Below are positions 32,910-42,091 of a DNA stretch of 64,000 bases, piece by piece. Under the pieces are notes generated by a model, which had not been told where the DNA came from, did not search any database, and saw only the letters and a list, made by a program, of their open reading frames with translations. Source of the stretch: Septoria linicola (lineage: Eukaryota > Ascomycota > Dothideomycetes > Mycosphaerellales > Mycosphaerellaceae); the NCBI GenBank assembly GCA_024114885.1, contig CP099419.1, positions 1,860,001 to 1,924,000 of the forward strand, written 5' to 3'. Both the position numbers and the translations under genes were made by a program. Numbering within the stretch: the first letter of the stretch is position 1; each line of letters starts with the position of its first letter.

Positions 32910-34097
32910 CTAATGCCTATTCCCTTTTTGCAACGGTGCCCCAAAATACTCCAACTCAACCTGCTTCGTGTTCACAAACGTCGTATTCCCTCGATACGCA
33001 TTGACATCACTCTCACCCATAAGCTGCATCGTCGTCCTGAGCTCCTCCATCAAAATCTCAATCAACTTGGTAACACCCTCTTCGCCATAAATGTTCGCAA
33101 ACATAGGACTTCTTCCCAATCCAACAGCTCTCGCTCCCAAAGCCAGGAGTGTCAAGATGTGCGTTGCGCGTCGCACGCCTCCGTCAGCGTAGATTTCGAT
33201 CTGGTCAAACACCTCAGGGTATAAGCGATGGACGTCGAGCAGGACTTCCACAGCGGTAGGAGCGAGATCGACTGTTCGGCCGCCATGATTGGAGATGTAT
33301 ACAGCCGGAAATCCGAGGTCAGCGCAGAGTTTCACGTCGTGAGCGGTTTTGACGCCTTTGGGCACGATGGGGAGACTAGTCAGGTTTCGGAGATTGTTCA
33401 GAGCCTCGATTGTGAAAGTCGCGCTGTGGAGGGTCTCGCTTGAGCCGGACGAGTAGCGCATTTGTCGATTGCGGATGCCATTAACGCCAGTGTTGTCAAC
33501 TGTCAGCACGATGGCTTTGAAGCCTGAGTCTTCGATGCGATCGAGTTCGTCGCGCAGACGCGTCTCATTGCCCCAGATGTATTCTTGGTGGAACATGACT
33601 TGGCTTTCATTTGTGGATGCTGAGGCGATTTCTTCAATGGATTGGGTAGATGATATGGAAGGAATGTATAGAATCCCTGCGGCTCCGGCAGCTTTGACAA
33701 GATTGCTCTCGGCGCCATCGCTTGCTCGTCCAGCTTTGGCGGCTGGTGCGATGAAGAATGGCACTTCAAAGTCGTATCCGAGGATTGAGGTCCTAAGGTT
33801 GATGTCGGACACGTCGGTGAAGGAGAAACCATTGAGACGGATCTTCTTCCAATCGAATAAGTTCCGGTTGTATGTGACTTCGTCCAAGGCAGAAGTTCTG
33901 TAGTAGGCGTAATTCTTGCCAGATAGAGTGTTCTTGGCAGCGATCTGTATGTCGTGCAGATTGACTATGTCGTCCATAGGTGGTAGCTCGCCCGTCGTCC
34001 AGTCAGATGTATCCAAGCCAGTGTCTGGAAGGCCTTCTGTATCGATGTCTGCGCAGGCCGCGAGACCTATCGCCGCGAACCAAGTGGCCACGCGCAT
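32910..34097 (-). CDS. FMN-dependent 2-hydroxyacid dehydrogenase/oxidase with signal peptide
   Basis: A single-exon protein of 395 residues. The first 17 residues (MRVATWFAAIGLAACAD) look like a signal peptide, and there is no cytochrome b5 domain, unlike flavocytochrome b2. The FMN TIM barrel is complete: FFIAPAAKAGRASDGAE, VLTVDN, LPIVPKG with the flavin-stabilising Lys, SNHGGRTVD with the catalytic His and Arg (the usual form is SNHGGRQLD), and IYADGGVRRATHIL then ALGARAVGLGRSPM. The family oxidises L-lactate, glycolate or longer 2-hydroxyacids. The changed residues after NHGGR and the ATHIL segment suggest a divergent substrate. A secretory location would be unusual for this family. Confidence 0.9.
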   Translation of the reverse strand: MRVATWFAAIGLAACADIDTEGLPDTGLDTSDWTTGELPPMDDIVNLHDIQIAAKNTLSGKNYAYYRTSALDEVTYNRNLFDWKKIRLNGFSFTDVSDINLRTSILGYDFEVPFFIAPAAKAGRASDGAESNLVKAAGAAGILYIPSISSTQSIEEIASASTNESQVMFHQEYIWGNETRLRDELDRIEDSGFKAIVLTVDNTGVNGIRNRQMRYSSGSSETLHSATFTIEALNNLRNLTSLPIVPKGVKTAHDVKLCADLGFPAVYISNHGGRTVDLAPTAVEVLLDVHRLYPEVFDQIEIYADGGVRRATHILTLLALGARAVGLGRSPMFANIYGEEGVTKLIEILMEELRTTMQLMGESDVNAYRGNTTFVNTKQVELEYFGAPLQKGNRH

Positions 34098-35043
34098 CTT
34101 TGTTAATGATGATTGTTTAGTGTCGTCTAGATTAATGATGTAGAGTAGGAAACGCTCAAATGACAGAAAGGATAGGACGAGAAAGTTGGTAAAGCACTTG
34201 CAGTGCGGTGCAGAAAAGCTCTCATGGTGTCGTCACTTCCGTGATAGTGAGAGTGATACTAGCCTAGATATGTATGTTTAGCATAATGGAGCCGTATGGT
34301 GGAGAGGAAGTACCCTGTTCGACATACATATACGAGGTTCAGGAGCCGTCTCCGTCCTATTGTAGGCGCATATGGCATTGTGGGCAAGAACACGCAAGCT
34401 CGTGCACATTATCTCTTCAAATGCCTCTTTGCTATGACCGGCATGGGTAAGTGCGGCAGCGAATCTTCTTTCTTTTCTCCTTCCTATGAGCCACTAAGTC
34501 AATGAGCACAATGACTCGGTCTTCTGCAGGCCAAGTCACATCGTGATAGAGATCGATAGCTGCATCGCACGCACAGCCTACGCAGGTACCGAAGATCAAG
34601 CCTCGTGCGTGCGGGTCCAATAGCTGCGGCAATGTGGTCGGCACAAGGATGAAGTGACGTGGTTCGGGCAAACTGTGCAAGGAACATTCGGCAGATCGCC
34701 ATGTCGGTGGTCCATGCTGGCGATCTTGTAAACATCATGTGACGAGATGGTCTCGTGATTGTGTATCGGTGCTCCGTCTGCCGTGGACAGAAGAGCAGCA
34801 AGCCGTGAGGCTGCCGTCCCGAGTTCTCGTCGAGTATGCAAGGCAAGCACAAAAGAGGCACCTGGTCTTTCAGTTCGAGCAGGCGAATCCGTCGCTCCGT
34901 CGAGATCCGTCGATAGCCTCGTATTATCGGAATAGTCATGGCAGTCGCTCGGGGTGCGCACGCGCAATACATCGTGCCTCGTAGTCGCGCTGGTCAACAC
35001 GAATTGTAACCACCATACATGCACTGTAAAGCTCATCCCAGAG
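34098..35043. other. Intergenic, upstream of the FMN oxidase
   Basis: Promoter of the FMN oxidase plus the 3' flank of the F-box-like gene. Overlapping minus-strand frames at 34499-35036 show no domain. Confidence 0.5.
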
Positions 35044-35706
35044 CTATCGATAGCGATCCCTCGCCCTTCCCATCTTCAGCTTCTGCAGTCTCCTGTCGGT
35101 CTTCTTCGTCCGTCTCGCATTGTTTTTGGCCCTTACACGATACTGACAGCCATATGCCATCGAAGCACTCTTCAGCGGCGCGAGTAGATCCTGCATATAG
35201 CTGCTCAGACCCTCTCGATCTGTACCGAGCTGGCTCCGCAGTACTCCCTCGCGCACTTCCCACAGCTTCATGACCTCGCGAACGTCCATGGCAAAAGTCT
35301 TGCACGTGAGGGCCAGCGCTTGCGTGCGTGAGTTTGGTCGAGGAAAGAGCACGTCATCGTCGTCGAGAACGATGTCGAGAATTTGTTGACGCAGCTCGGC
35401 AGGCAGGCGGAGCATGAAAGGAAGTGGCTGGCGGCGGGTCGAGTCGTAGACGCCGGGAGACTCGTGGAAGCGGTCGAGTCGGCGGGAGAATGACAGACAG
35501 AACGGCGCTTTCTGCTTGCGCTTCTTGCTGGTCAGAGGCATCAGTGAAGGCGGATACGAAGGTGCCGACGCCGTCGCATGTCTTGAATGCCCGTTCTCGT
35601 CGTCGTGAAGTGCTCGGTTCGTGGTCAACAGGCGCACATATCGTGTGTCATCCTCACGGAAGACGTGAGCCTCAAGTGTTGTGTCGTCAAACTTGAGATG
35701 CGGCAT
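35044..35706 (-). CDS. F-box-like hypothetical protein
   Basis: A single-exon protein of 220 residues. The middle carries LPFMLRLPAELRQQILDIVL, the F-box-like/'2EXR' entry motif of many fungal proteins, followed by ALALTCKTFAMDVREVMKLW. The C-terminus is strongly basic (RVRAKNNARRTKKTDRRLQK) and could be a nuclear localisation signal. No substrate-recognition repeats follow. A second possible start lies at MPLTSKKRKQK. It is probably an adaptor or simply an uncharacterised protein; the gene is clear but the function is not. Confidence 0.7.
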   Translation of the reverse strand: MPHLKFDDTTLEAHVFREDDTRYVRLLTTNRALHDDENGHSRHATASAPSYPPSLMPLTSKKRKQKAPFCLSFSRRLDRFHESPGVYDSTRRQPLPFMLRLPAELRQQILDIVLDDDDVLFPRPNSRTQALALTCKTFAMDVREVMKLWEVREGVLRSQLGTDREGLSSYMQDLLAPLKSASMAYGCQYRVRAKNNARRTKKTDRRLQKLKMGRARDRYR

Positions 35707-35903
35707 TGTGCTGTCTTGGTGGCCGTTGTTGTCCGTGCGATCCAGGTCGGAATGATGTTGAATTGGAAAAGCAACTTCGCCCGCAATCTCTGGTAGGGGA
35801 GGGGACCACGAGCCAAAACTGATTGATGGTCTATCTCAGCTGCTTCATAAACTCGTCTACTTCATAGTCATCAACTCGTTCACGTTTTCTGTCGATTTCA
35901 TTT

Positions 35904-36959
35904 TCATCGATAATGATACCGCTCATCACTCTCGATGCTGGGGCTTCTCCTCGCAGGTCTGCTCCTACTCCTGCTCCTCGTCCGCGCCCTGGCACTCCGA
36001 CTCAAGGACCTCAGTCTCTCTCTGAAACCACTTGGCTTCTCTACGTCTCTTCCCGTCTCTCTCACATCGTCCATATCTCTGCCACGCTGGGGGTAGGGTC
36101 CAGCAGGAACAGCATACGGATCGTCGGCACTCCTCTTCACGTATACCTTTTCCTCCTTGCGCTTGGAGTACTGACGCTCAGCAGCTTGCGCAAGGATGGC
36201 CCCCACTGCAGCACCACCAATAGTGCCAATGGCTCCTCCTCGCCCAAGTCTGTTGCCAATGAAGGCGCCTCCAGCGCCACCCAGCAGATTCGTTGCAATG
36301 CCTCTCTCGCCTTCTGAAGCACCAAAGAAGTCTCGACCACCTTTCTTCGGATCAGATGGATATCTCAGTGCCTTTTCTGTCAAAAAATCGTCGTCCGAAT
36401 ATCTTCTGCTTCTCCTGTTTCCATGTCTCCATCTCCTATCTTCATACTCGTCCTCATCTTCGCTGTAGTAGTCATCATCTGATCTTCTCCGACCTCTTCC
36501 ATATCCTGCTGAAGAAGTTGATCGTCCACTGCGATGCGTATAATAGTCAGCTCTCTGTCGTTGATCCTGCTGCTGCCAGTCTTGCCAGCCAGCTTCGGCT
36601 TTGTCATCATCATACGGTTGCATTTGGTTGAACGAATGTGGCCGTGGCTCGCTGGGCGCATACGGCCTGTTCCCGTCTCTCTCGCCATACGCATAGTGGC
36701 TGCGTGGTGGCCCACTCGTGAACGACTCTCGCGAAGAGAATTGGTCTGAGTCGCGCGGCGGTGGGGGATACGAGTCTCGAGGAGCGCCACGACTATAAGT
36801 GTCCTGATATGGAACGTAGCCATGCTCTCGCGAGGGCATAGGACCTTGCTCAAAGCGATCATCGTAGCCTGATTCGGGATATTGGTTGTAGTGGCCCTGG
36901 CCAGGCGGTGGCCCGCCGTTGCTACTGCTGTAGTGATCTGGTCGCGGTGCTTGGGACAT
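35904..36959 (-). CDS. Glycine-zipper protein with disordered, RS-rich ends
   Basis: A single-exon protein of 351 residues from the ATG at 36959 (MSQAPRPDHY). Residues 1-200 are disordered and rich in Pro, Tyr, Gly, Arg and Ser. An acidic/basic block follows (DDDYYSEDEDEYED). A glycine zipper lies near residues 245-280 (ATNLLGGAGGAFIGNRLG then GTIGGAAVGAILAQ), typical of membrane-inserting or oligomerising proteins. The C-terminal 60 residues are RS-like (RARTRSRSRSRPARRS). The frame also extends 30 residues upstream to 37049. Function unknown. Confidence 0.8.
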   Translation of the reverse strand: MSQAPRPDHYSSSNGGPPPGQGHYNQYPESGYDDRFEQGPMPSREHGYVPYQDTYSRGAPRDSYPPPPRDSDQFSSRESFTSGPPRSHYAYGERDGNRPYAPSEPRPHSFNQMQPYDDDKAEAGWQDWQQQDQRQRADYYTHRSGRSTSSAGYGRGRRRSDDDYYSEDEDEYEDRRWRHGNRRSRRYSDDDFLTEKALRYPSDPKKGGRDFFGASEGERGIATNLLGGAGGAFIGNRLGRGGAIGTIGGAAVGAILAQAAERQYSKRKEEKVYVKRSADDPYAVPAGPYPQRGRDMDDVRETGRDVEKPSGFRERLRSLSRSARARTRSRSRSRPARRSPSIESDERYHYR

Positions 36960-37306
36960 CTTGACAATTGGACTGGGGTTCTTGAACAGAAATCGCAAGG
37001 GCCGACAGCTACTGCGCCTATAACAAGGACCAGCAAGGCTCTGGAGCACTCGCTGAAGAATCTACGTCACCAGGGCTTGGTCAGTGGTCTCGCGACGCCA
37101 GCCAGCGGAGGTGTGCCATGATTGGACATTGGGCATTCTTGCAGCTGCGCTGAGGCGGAGCTGGTGACGCACGGCGAACTTGGGCGTGGAGGGAGATGTG
37201 GGCGCAGGTCTACGAGACATAGTTGGTGAAAGACAGAAAAGAAAATGCAGAAGCGGTGAAACGTGAGCACAAGCAGTACGGCGTTCCGTGCGTCGCTCAG
37301 TGACAT
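36960..37306. other. Leader/promoter of the glycine-zipper gene and 3' flank of its neighbour
   Basis: The frame upstream of 36959 is open to 37049 but its ATG is not preferred. Nothing else supported. Confidence 0.5.
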
Positions 37307-38338
37307 TCAAGCGGCAATTTTGCAATATGTTCCACCCTTGAGGAAGCCTCCTATATCACGAATCGGCAAGCATTTGAGAATGCCGGCTGAGACCGCGAAA
37401 CAATGCCGTCCTCGCAGAGCACACCCGCGACACGGTCGTTTTGCTTCGAACCCCTTGTGCCAAACTGTCTGCACATTTCTTCCGCAGCACCATAAGCATA
37501 TCGCTACGCCAGCAGAATCCGGGAGGCGATCACTGCACCAAAACTGTAGGAATTTGACATAGGACTTCAGCGTCCTCGGTAGGTGTCGGCCGTGGAAATA
37601 TATCGGCATGCCTGTTTTGCTCTCGTAACTCTCGACCACTTGCACCTTCCATACTGTGACTTTGTTCGAAAATCCAGATCGAAAGGCGACTCCGTATGTC
37701 GGAATATCGCCTATGTGCTCAAGCAGACGATGTGTCTCTCGCTCGCGGACCGGACTTTGCGACGCCCGTGACATTTTCGGTTCAGCAGGACGATTCGAAT
37801 CCACCCATGCAAGCAGGTCTTCCATGGCTTCCTGCAACTGTTTCCCAGCTTTCCGCTCCAAGGACAACTCGGTCTTTAGCTTCTTGATCTTTGCATCTCG
37901 TTCCTCAATCTCGCCAGCTTTCTTAGAAATCTCTTCCAGTAGCAGCACAGAATCCGCACGTGCTTCGTCGCGGCTTTCTCTCAGTGCTGCGAATTCTTGG
38001 CGTACAGTTCTCCAGAACATGTCCAAACTGCCTGCTATGTCAGGCTGCTCGAATTTTGACATCTGGTTGAGGTTTTCATTCGACTGCACCGATGCGTGTA
38101 GAGCTTCGTTAATTCCCAGCAATTCTGAAGGTGCCAGGCTGAGACGCCGGGACATCTCCGCGAGGTTATCGAGCATCATGTCGATGCCGGGTCTCTGGCT
38201 CTCTGAGCCATATCCTTCGTCTTCGGTGCTTGCAGTCTCGCGCCTCCGTATTTCACATTCTTCGCGCGCCTTGGGGTCCTTGTACTCAAGCAGAAGCTCG
38301 GGAATGGGACTCAGCACTTCAGCTCGTGTGTTCGCCAT
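37307..38338 (-). CDS. Coiled-coil protein with C-terminal cysteine-rich motif
   Basis: A single-exon protein of 343 residues. Residues 105-170 form a probable coiled coil (LLEEISKKAGEIEERDAKI then KKLKTELSLERKAGKQLQE). The C-terminus has a Cys-rich module starting at residue 281: CLWCCGRN, then RPCRGCALRGRHC, with Cys 281, 284, 285, 303, 306 and 313, a spacing compatible with a small zinc-binding fold. Similar 'CxxC...PCxxCxxxxxxC' tails occur in uncharacterised fungal proteins, sometimes likened to DNA-binding modules. No recognised enzyme domain is present. The tail continues past the motif (CLPIRDIGGFLKGG). Confidence 0.72.
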   Translation of the reverse strand: MANTRAEVLSPIPELLLEYKDPKAREECEIRRRETASTEDEGYGSESQRPGIDMMLDNLAEMSRRLSLAPSELLGINEALHASVQSNENLNQMSKFEQPDIAGSLDMFWRTVRQEFAALRESRDEARADSVLLLEEISKKAGEIEERDAKIKKLKTELSLERKAGKQLQEAMEDLLAWVDSNRPAEPKMSRASQSPVRERETHRLLEHIGDIPTYGVAFRSGFSNKVTVWKVQVVESYESKTGMPIYFHGRHLPRTLKSYVKFLQFWCSDRLPDSAGVAICLWCCGRNVQTVWHKGFEAKRPCRGCALRGRHCFAVSAGILKCLPIRDIGGFLKGGTYCKIAA

Positions 38339-38769
38339 GGTTTCGGGGGCCCAGGATACTTATCCTGCTTGTTCACAGATCACAAGAACATATAATCCGA
38401 TGGAAGCAGTGAAGAGTCTGCAAAGCCCATCATCCTCGATGCGGAGTATGCGGAAATGATATAACAACAGCATGCATGTCGAGCATAGGCCACCAACTCA
38501 AGGGGATGCCCAATGAGGAAGGAGCAGCAGCCAGTTTCAAAAAGACAAAGTGATGGCCTCTCCTTGAATAGTGACATGTGGCCGGCGTTTGGGCAGTGGT
38601 TGCATGATCGCTCGTGGAATGCCAATGCGTGATGGTGAAGAACCTGTGAGAGCTAGCAGCAGCAGTAATGCAGGATCAAGAAGACAGTGAACAATTCGAC
38701 GACATGAAAGGTCTTTCTTTGCAAGTTTTGTACAGCAATAGACAGAGCGCGGAAGCGATGTTTGCTCAT
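38339..38769. other. Intergenic between coiled-coil gene and VPS55
   Basis: 431 bp between tandem minus-strand genes: promoter of the coiled-coil gene and 3' UTR of VPS55. No gene seen. Confidence 0.55.
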
Positions 38770-39272
38770 CTAGAACTCCTCCTGCTCGCGGAAGAAGAGG
38801 CCAAAGGATATAATGGTGCCGTATATGAGCAGACCGCCCACGATACTCATGATCATGGCTGGAATCTTGATCTGATCACAATGTGCAAGGACGATGGGCA
38901 ATGCTAGGAGAGTGTGTTAGCCGGCATTGCACTCGCAGCTTTCTTATGTCGAGGTTGGACACACCAATTCCCATGACGACCAAGAAGCCCGTCAAGAATC
39001 GCCCGAGCTCGACGATGCTATTGCTTCCATTGTCCATGAAATCATCGTGCGCCTGAGCTTTGGCGCATATCCAATTGGGCAGTGGTGCGATCACGTATGT
39101 TGCGACAACCAGTAGCGTGAGGTAGGACTCGAATAGCGCAGAGGATAGGATGACTAGTAGGAAGCCAATGGCCAGTATCTACACGATAATTAGCACGCTG
39201 CAAGCATGGGTTTGCTCGGAGGCAGCATACGAAGGAGAGCACGATGATGGTCTTCAGTCCTGCCATGGCCAT
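38770..39272 (-). CDS. VPS55: Vps55/LEPROT endosomal membrane protein
   Basis: Three exons (39272-39231, 39178-38965 and 38903-38770; introns 52 and 61 bp) give 129 residues. The sequence MAMAGLKTIIVLSF, GFLLVILSSALF, APLPNWICAKAQAHDDF, ELGRFLTGFLVVMGI, LPIVLAHC and SIVGGLLIYGTI matches Vps55, with four TM helices throughout. Vps55 forms a complex with Vps68 and acts in transport from late endosome to vacuole. The start could be the second ATG (39266, MAGLK). A six-codon upstream ORF sits in the leader (39462-39442). It diverges from PRE5, so the two share a 388-bp promoter region. Confidence 0.95.
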
Positions 39273-39441
39273 GGCTGACGGAGTTGGTGGGCGGCCGTCG
39301 GAGTGCGCGATGCTGGATGTGATGCTGGAATCGTTGTCGCGTGGAGGAGGACTGGCCGTTCGCTGTTCGTGGGCTGGTCTGGTCAAGTCGAGTAGTTGTT
39401 GTTGTGCAGGTATAGCAGAAGTAGGCTGCCCGCTTGGGGAC

Positions 39442-39462
39442 TCAGTAGTTAACTAGTGACAT
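39442..39462 (-). promoter_or_regulatory. Upstream ORF in the VPS55 leader
   Basis: On the minus strand an ATG at 39462 opens a six-codon frame ending in TGA at 39442, about 170 bp upstream of the VPS55 start. It is a candidate translational control element only if transcription starts upstream of 39462, which is unknown. Confidence 0.35.
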
Positions 39463-39527
39463 GGTGTGAGCGCGGCGTCAAAGAGGCCCAAGCTTCAGGC
39501 TATTCGACGCGGCTCTAAGTTAGCTGC

Positions 39528-39550
39528 CTGTCTGTCTGTCTGTCTGTGTG
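39528..39550. repeat. CTGT tetranucleotide microsatellite
   Basis: Five uninterrupted CTGT units followed by GTGTG, in the intergenic region between VPS55 and PRE5, about 110 bp before the PRE5 start codon. It probably lies in the PRE5 leader or promoter. Confidence 0.9.
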
Positions 39551-39660
39551 TATCGAGAAACATCAAACCAACATCGTTGCCGACGTCTCCAACTCAATTG
39601 CACGTCTTGACTCTCCACACGATCCTCCAGATACCAGAGACACACGAGTAGACAGACACC

Positions 39661-40539
39661 ATGTTCCGCAACAATTACGACAACGACTCGGTCACCTTGT
39701 AGGTCATCAACAGTGTCCATCTTGCTTCCAGCACATTCATCTGACACACTCGGTCTATTCAGCTCACCGCAGGGCCGCATCTTCCAGGTGGAATACGCGC
39801 AAGAGGCCGTCAAGCAGGGTTCGGTCGTCGTGGGCATCGTCAGCAAGACACACGCCGTGCTCGCCGCTCTCAAGGTACTACCTCTCCCATCACACACTCC
39901 ATGGCTCACTAACATCTCCCCCAGCGCAACGCCGAAGAACTCTCATCATACCAACGCAAAATTATCGAAATCGACACCCACTATGGCATCGCCCTTGCCG
40001 GTCTCGCCTCCGACGCGCGCGTGCTCTCCAACTTCATGAAACAGCAGTCCCTCGCCTCACGACTGACTTATGACCGACCCATCGCACTTTCCGAGATCAC
40101 ATCGCGAATCGGCGACCGTGCACAGACAAACACACAGCACTACGGCAAGCGACCATATGGCGTTGGTCTGCTCATCGCCGGAGTAGACGCAAAGGGCCCA
40201 CATCTCTTCGAGTTCCAACCCAGTGGAGTGACGCAGGAGATGCTTGCGTGTGGCATTGGCGCACGTTCGCAGATGGCGAGAACCTATCTGGAGCGCAACC
40301 TGGACGAGTTCGAGGGCTCGAGCCGGGAAGAGCTGATCAAGCATGCGCTACGGGCACTGAAGGACAGCTTGAGCCAGGACAAGGAGCTGACCATTGACAA
40401 CACGAGCTTAGGAGTCAGCGGAGTGGGTGAGGACTTCAAGCTGTACGAGGGTCAAGAAATTGCGAGCTGGTTGGAGACGACATTTGAGAACAAGGCGGAA
40501 GGCGGAGAGAGCGCTGAGGGTATGGAGGTCGATTCATGA
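39661..40539 (+). CDS. PRE5: 20S proteasome subunit alpha 6
   Basis: Three exons (39661-39698, 39763-39874 and 39925-40539; introns 64 and 50 bp) give 254 residues beginning MFRNNYDNDSVTFSPQGRIF then QVEYAQEAVKQGS, the alpha-subunit signature of the alpha6/PSMA1 branch. Later blocks ALAGLASDARVLSNFM, RPYGVGLLIAG and LFEFQPSG are conserved. The tail is acidic (GMEVDS). Alpha subunits form the gated outer rings of the 20S core and are not proteolytic. The gene diverges from VPS55. Confidence 0.97.
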
Positions 40540-40745
40540 GCGACATTATGAGCAAATTGAGCGCGTCAGCACGGCTCTACCACGATGTCTGAGCTGGGCA
40601 GGAGTTCTACCCGCCGTACATGGCTTATAGACGACCCGGCATGTATCATACTGAACGATTCTCTGCGACGCCTTGCCCGCACTTGTGCAGATGACACTGG
40701 AACGCAACACGCGGACGATCGTACCAGCGCATTCGATCTCTATGT

Positions 40746-41852
40746 TTACCGCCCGTCACTCCAATCCACCATGACACCCTTCTCAGCACTTTCCCTCGCC
40801 AATTCAATCAACCGAATCACGTTCCTCGCCTCCTCCGGTTTCACCACAACCTCCTTCTGTCCTCTAATCGCAGCCACAACGTCCCTATAATAATCCGTAT
40901 ACCTCCCCCTCTGACTCTTCACCACCCCATCAAACCGACTCCCGTCCGTTGCCCTCGTACTCAAATACCCATGACACCTATCCGGCTCGACCCCAAACTT
41001 CTCCGCGTCCTTGACATGCACACCCTCGAAAAACTGCTCTACCTGGACATCCTCGCCATATTTGTGAAATGTGCCTTCTGTCCCCAAAACACGATACTTG
41101 AGGATCTTATGCGGCGGTAGAGGGACTACGACTGTCGTCTTGATCGTCACGAGTAAATCTGACCCGGCGTATTGTAAAATGATGGTAAAACTATCGTCTG
41201 CGCCATTCGAAACGAGGAGCGAGCGTGTGAATGCGGTGATTTTATTGGGAAGGCCGAAGAGGAGGAGCGTTTGATCGATAGAGTGCGAGCCGAGACCATA
41301 GAGTAGTCCATCGCCAGGTTGAGCAGTAGAGTTCTTGCTGTTGTGAATCCAGGGAGGGTTATCGACAGAATAGTGGTTCTCGAACTCGGTGATTTTGCCA
41401 AACGAGTTTTGAGATGTCAGATGTTGCAGGGTGAGAAAGTCCGAGTCGTAGCGGCGGTTTTGGAAACATGTGAGGATTTTGTTGGTTTCTTTCGAAGTCG
41501 CAATGAGGTGGTCTGCTTCGGCGGATGTGATAGTGAAAGGCTTCTCGACGACGACATGTTTGCCCGCGAGGAGTGCTTGTTCTGCAAAGGTTGCGTGCGT
41601 GGAGTGGCCGGTACACACGATGACGAGTTCAATGTCCGAGTCTGCGAAGAAGTCTTCTGCTGTGCGATAGTGCTTTGCTTGAGGATATTCTACTGTGCAG
41701 TGCTTGCTAGGCTCGACTTGTCCTTGAGGCGCTTCTGCTCGTTGGAGGAATGCATGTACTTGGAGATCAGGATTTGGTAGGATATAGGGCAGGTGGAAAA
41801 TGTTGGCTGAGGATCCGTATCCTACAATGCCGACTTTGATCGGAGGAGACAT
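40746..41852 (-). CDS. Gfo/Idh/MocA-family oxidoreductase
   Basis: A single-exon protein of 368 residues. The N-terminal Rossmann fold starts VGIVGYGSSANIFHLPYI, with VIVCTGHSTHATFAEQALLAGKHV and the hallmark VEKPFT. The C-terminal alpha/beta domain includes the sheet used for substrate binding and dimerisation (YGLGSHSIDQTLLLFG with the conserved His). Members oxidise sugars, inositol or dihydrodiols with NAD(P); the substrate is unknown. Start at 41852 (MSPPIKV); an upstream in-frame ATG at 41873 adds seven residues. Confidence 0.92.
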   Translation of the reverse strand: MSPPIKVGIVGYGSSANIFHLPYILPNPDLQVHAFLQRAEAPQGQVEPSKHCTVEYPQAKHYRTAEDFFADSDIELVIVCTGHSTHATFAEQALLAGKHVVVEKPFTITSAEADHLIATSKETNKILTCFQNRRYDSDFLTLQHLTSQNSFGKITEFENHYSVDNPPWIHNSKNSTAQPGDGLLYGLGSHSIDQTLLLFGLPNKITAFTRSLLVSNGADDSFTIILQYAGSDLLVTIKTTVVVPLPPHKILKYRVLGTEGTFHKYGEDVQVEQFFEGVHVKDAEKFGVEPDRCHGYLSTRATDGSRFDGVVKSQRGRYTDYYRDVVAAIRGQKEVVVKPEEARNVIRLIELARESAEKGVMVDWSDGR

Positions 41853-42091
41853 TTTGCTTGAGATAATTCTCAAGCATGCAGACCGAGTGACATGTTATAC
41901 CTTGCTAAGCGGCCGCTTCGTGGAGCTCAGCTCCGCACCGCTTTAGGCTAAAGCGTGATCGTGATGCATGGGAGAGAAGGCATGCTGGGCCCACTCAAGA
42001 GTAATGCTGGAGTTAGCGGCCAAGATGAATTGTGATGGAGAACAACGTCTTGCTTGTCTGCATCTTTTGATTTGGTATAGCAGATCATAGG

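Noticed and set aside
24064..34097. Classical secondary-metabolite cluster
   Set aside because: No PKS, NRPS, terpene synthase, prenyltransferase or zinc-cluster regulator is present, so only a looser neighbourhood is reported.
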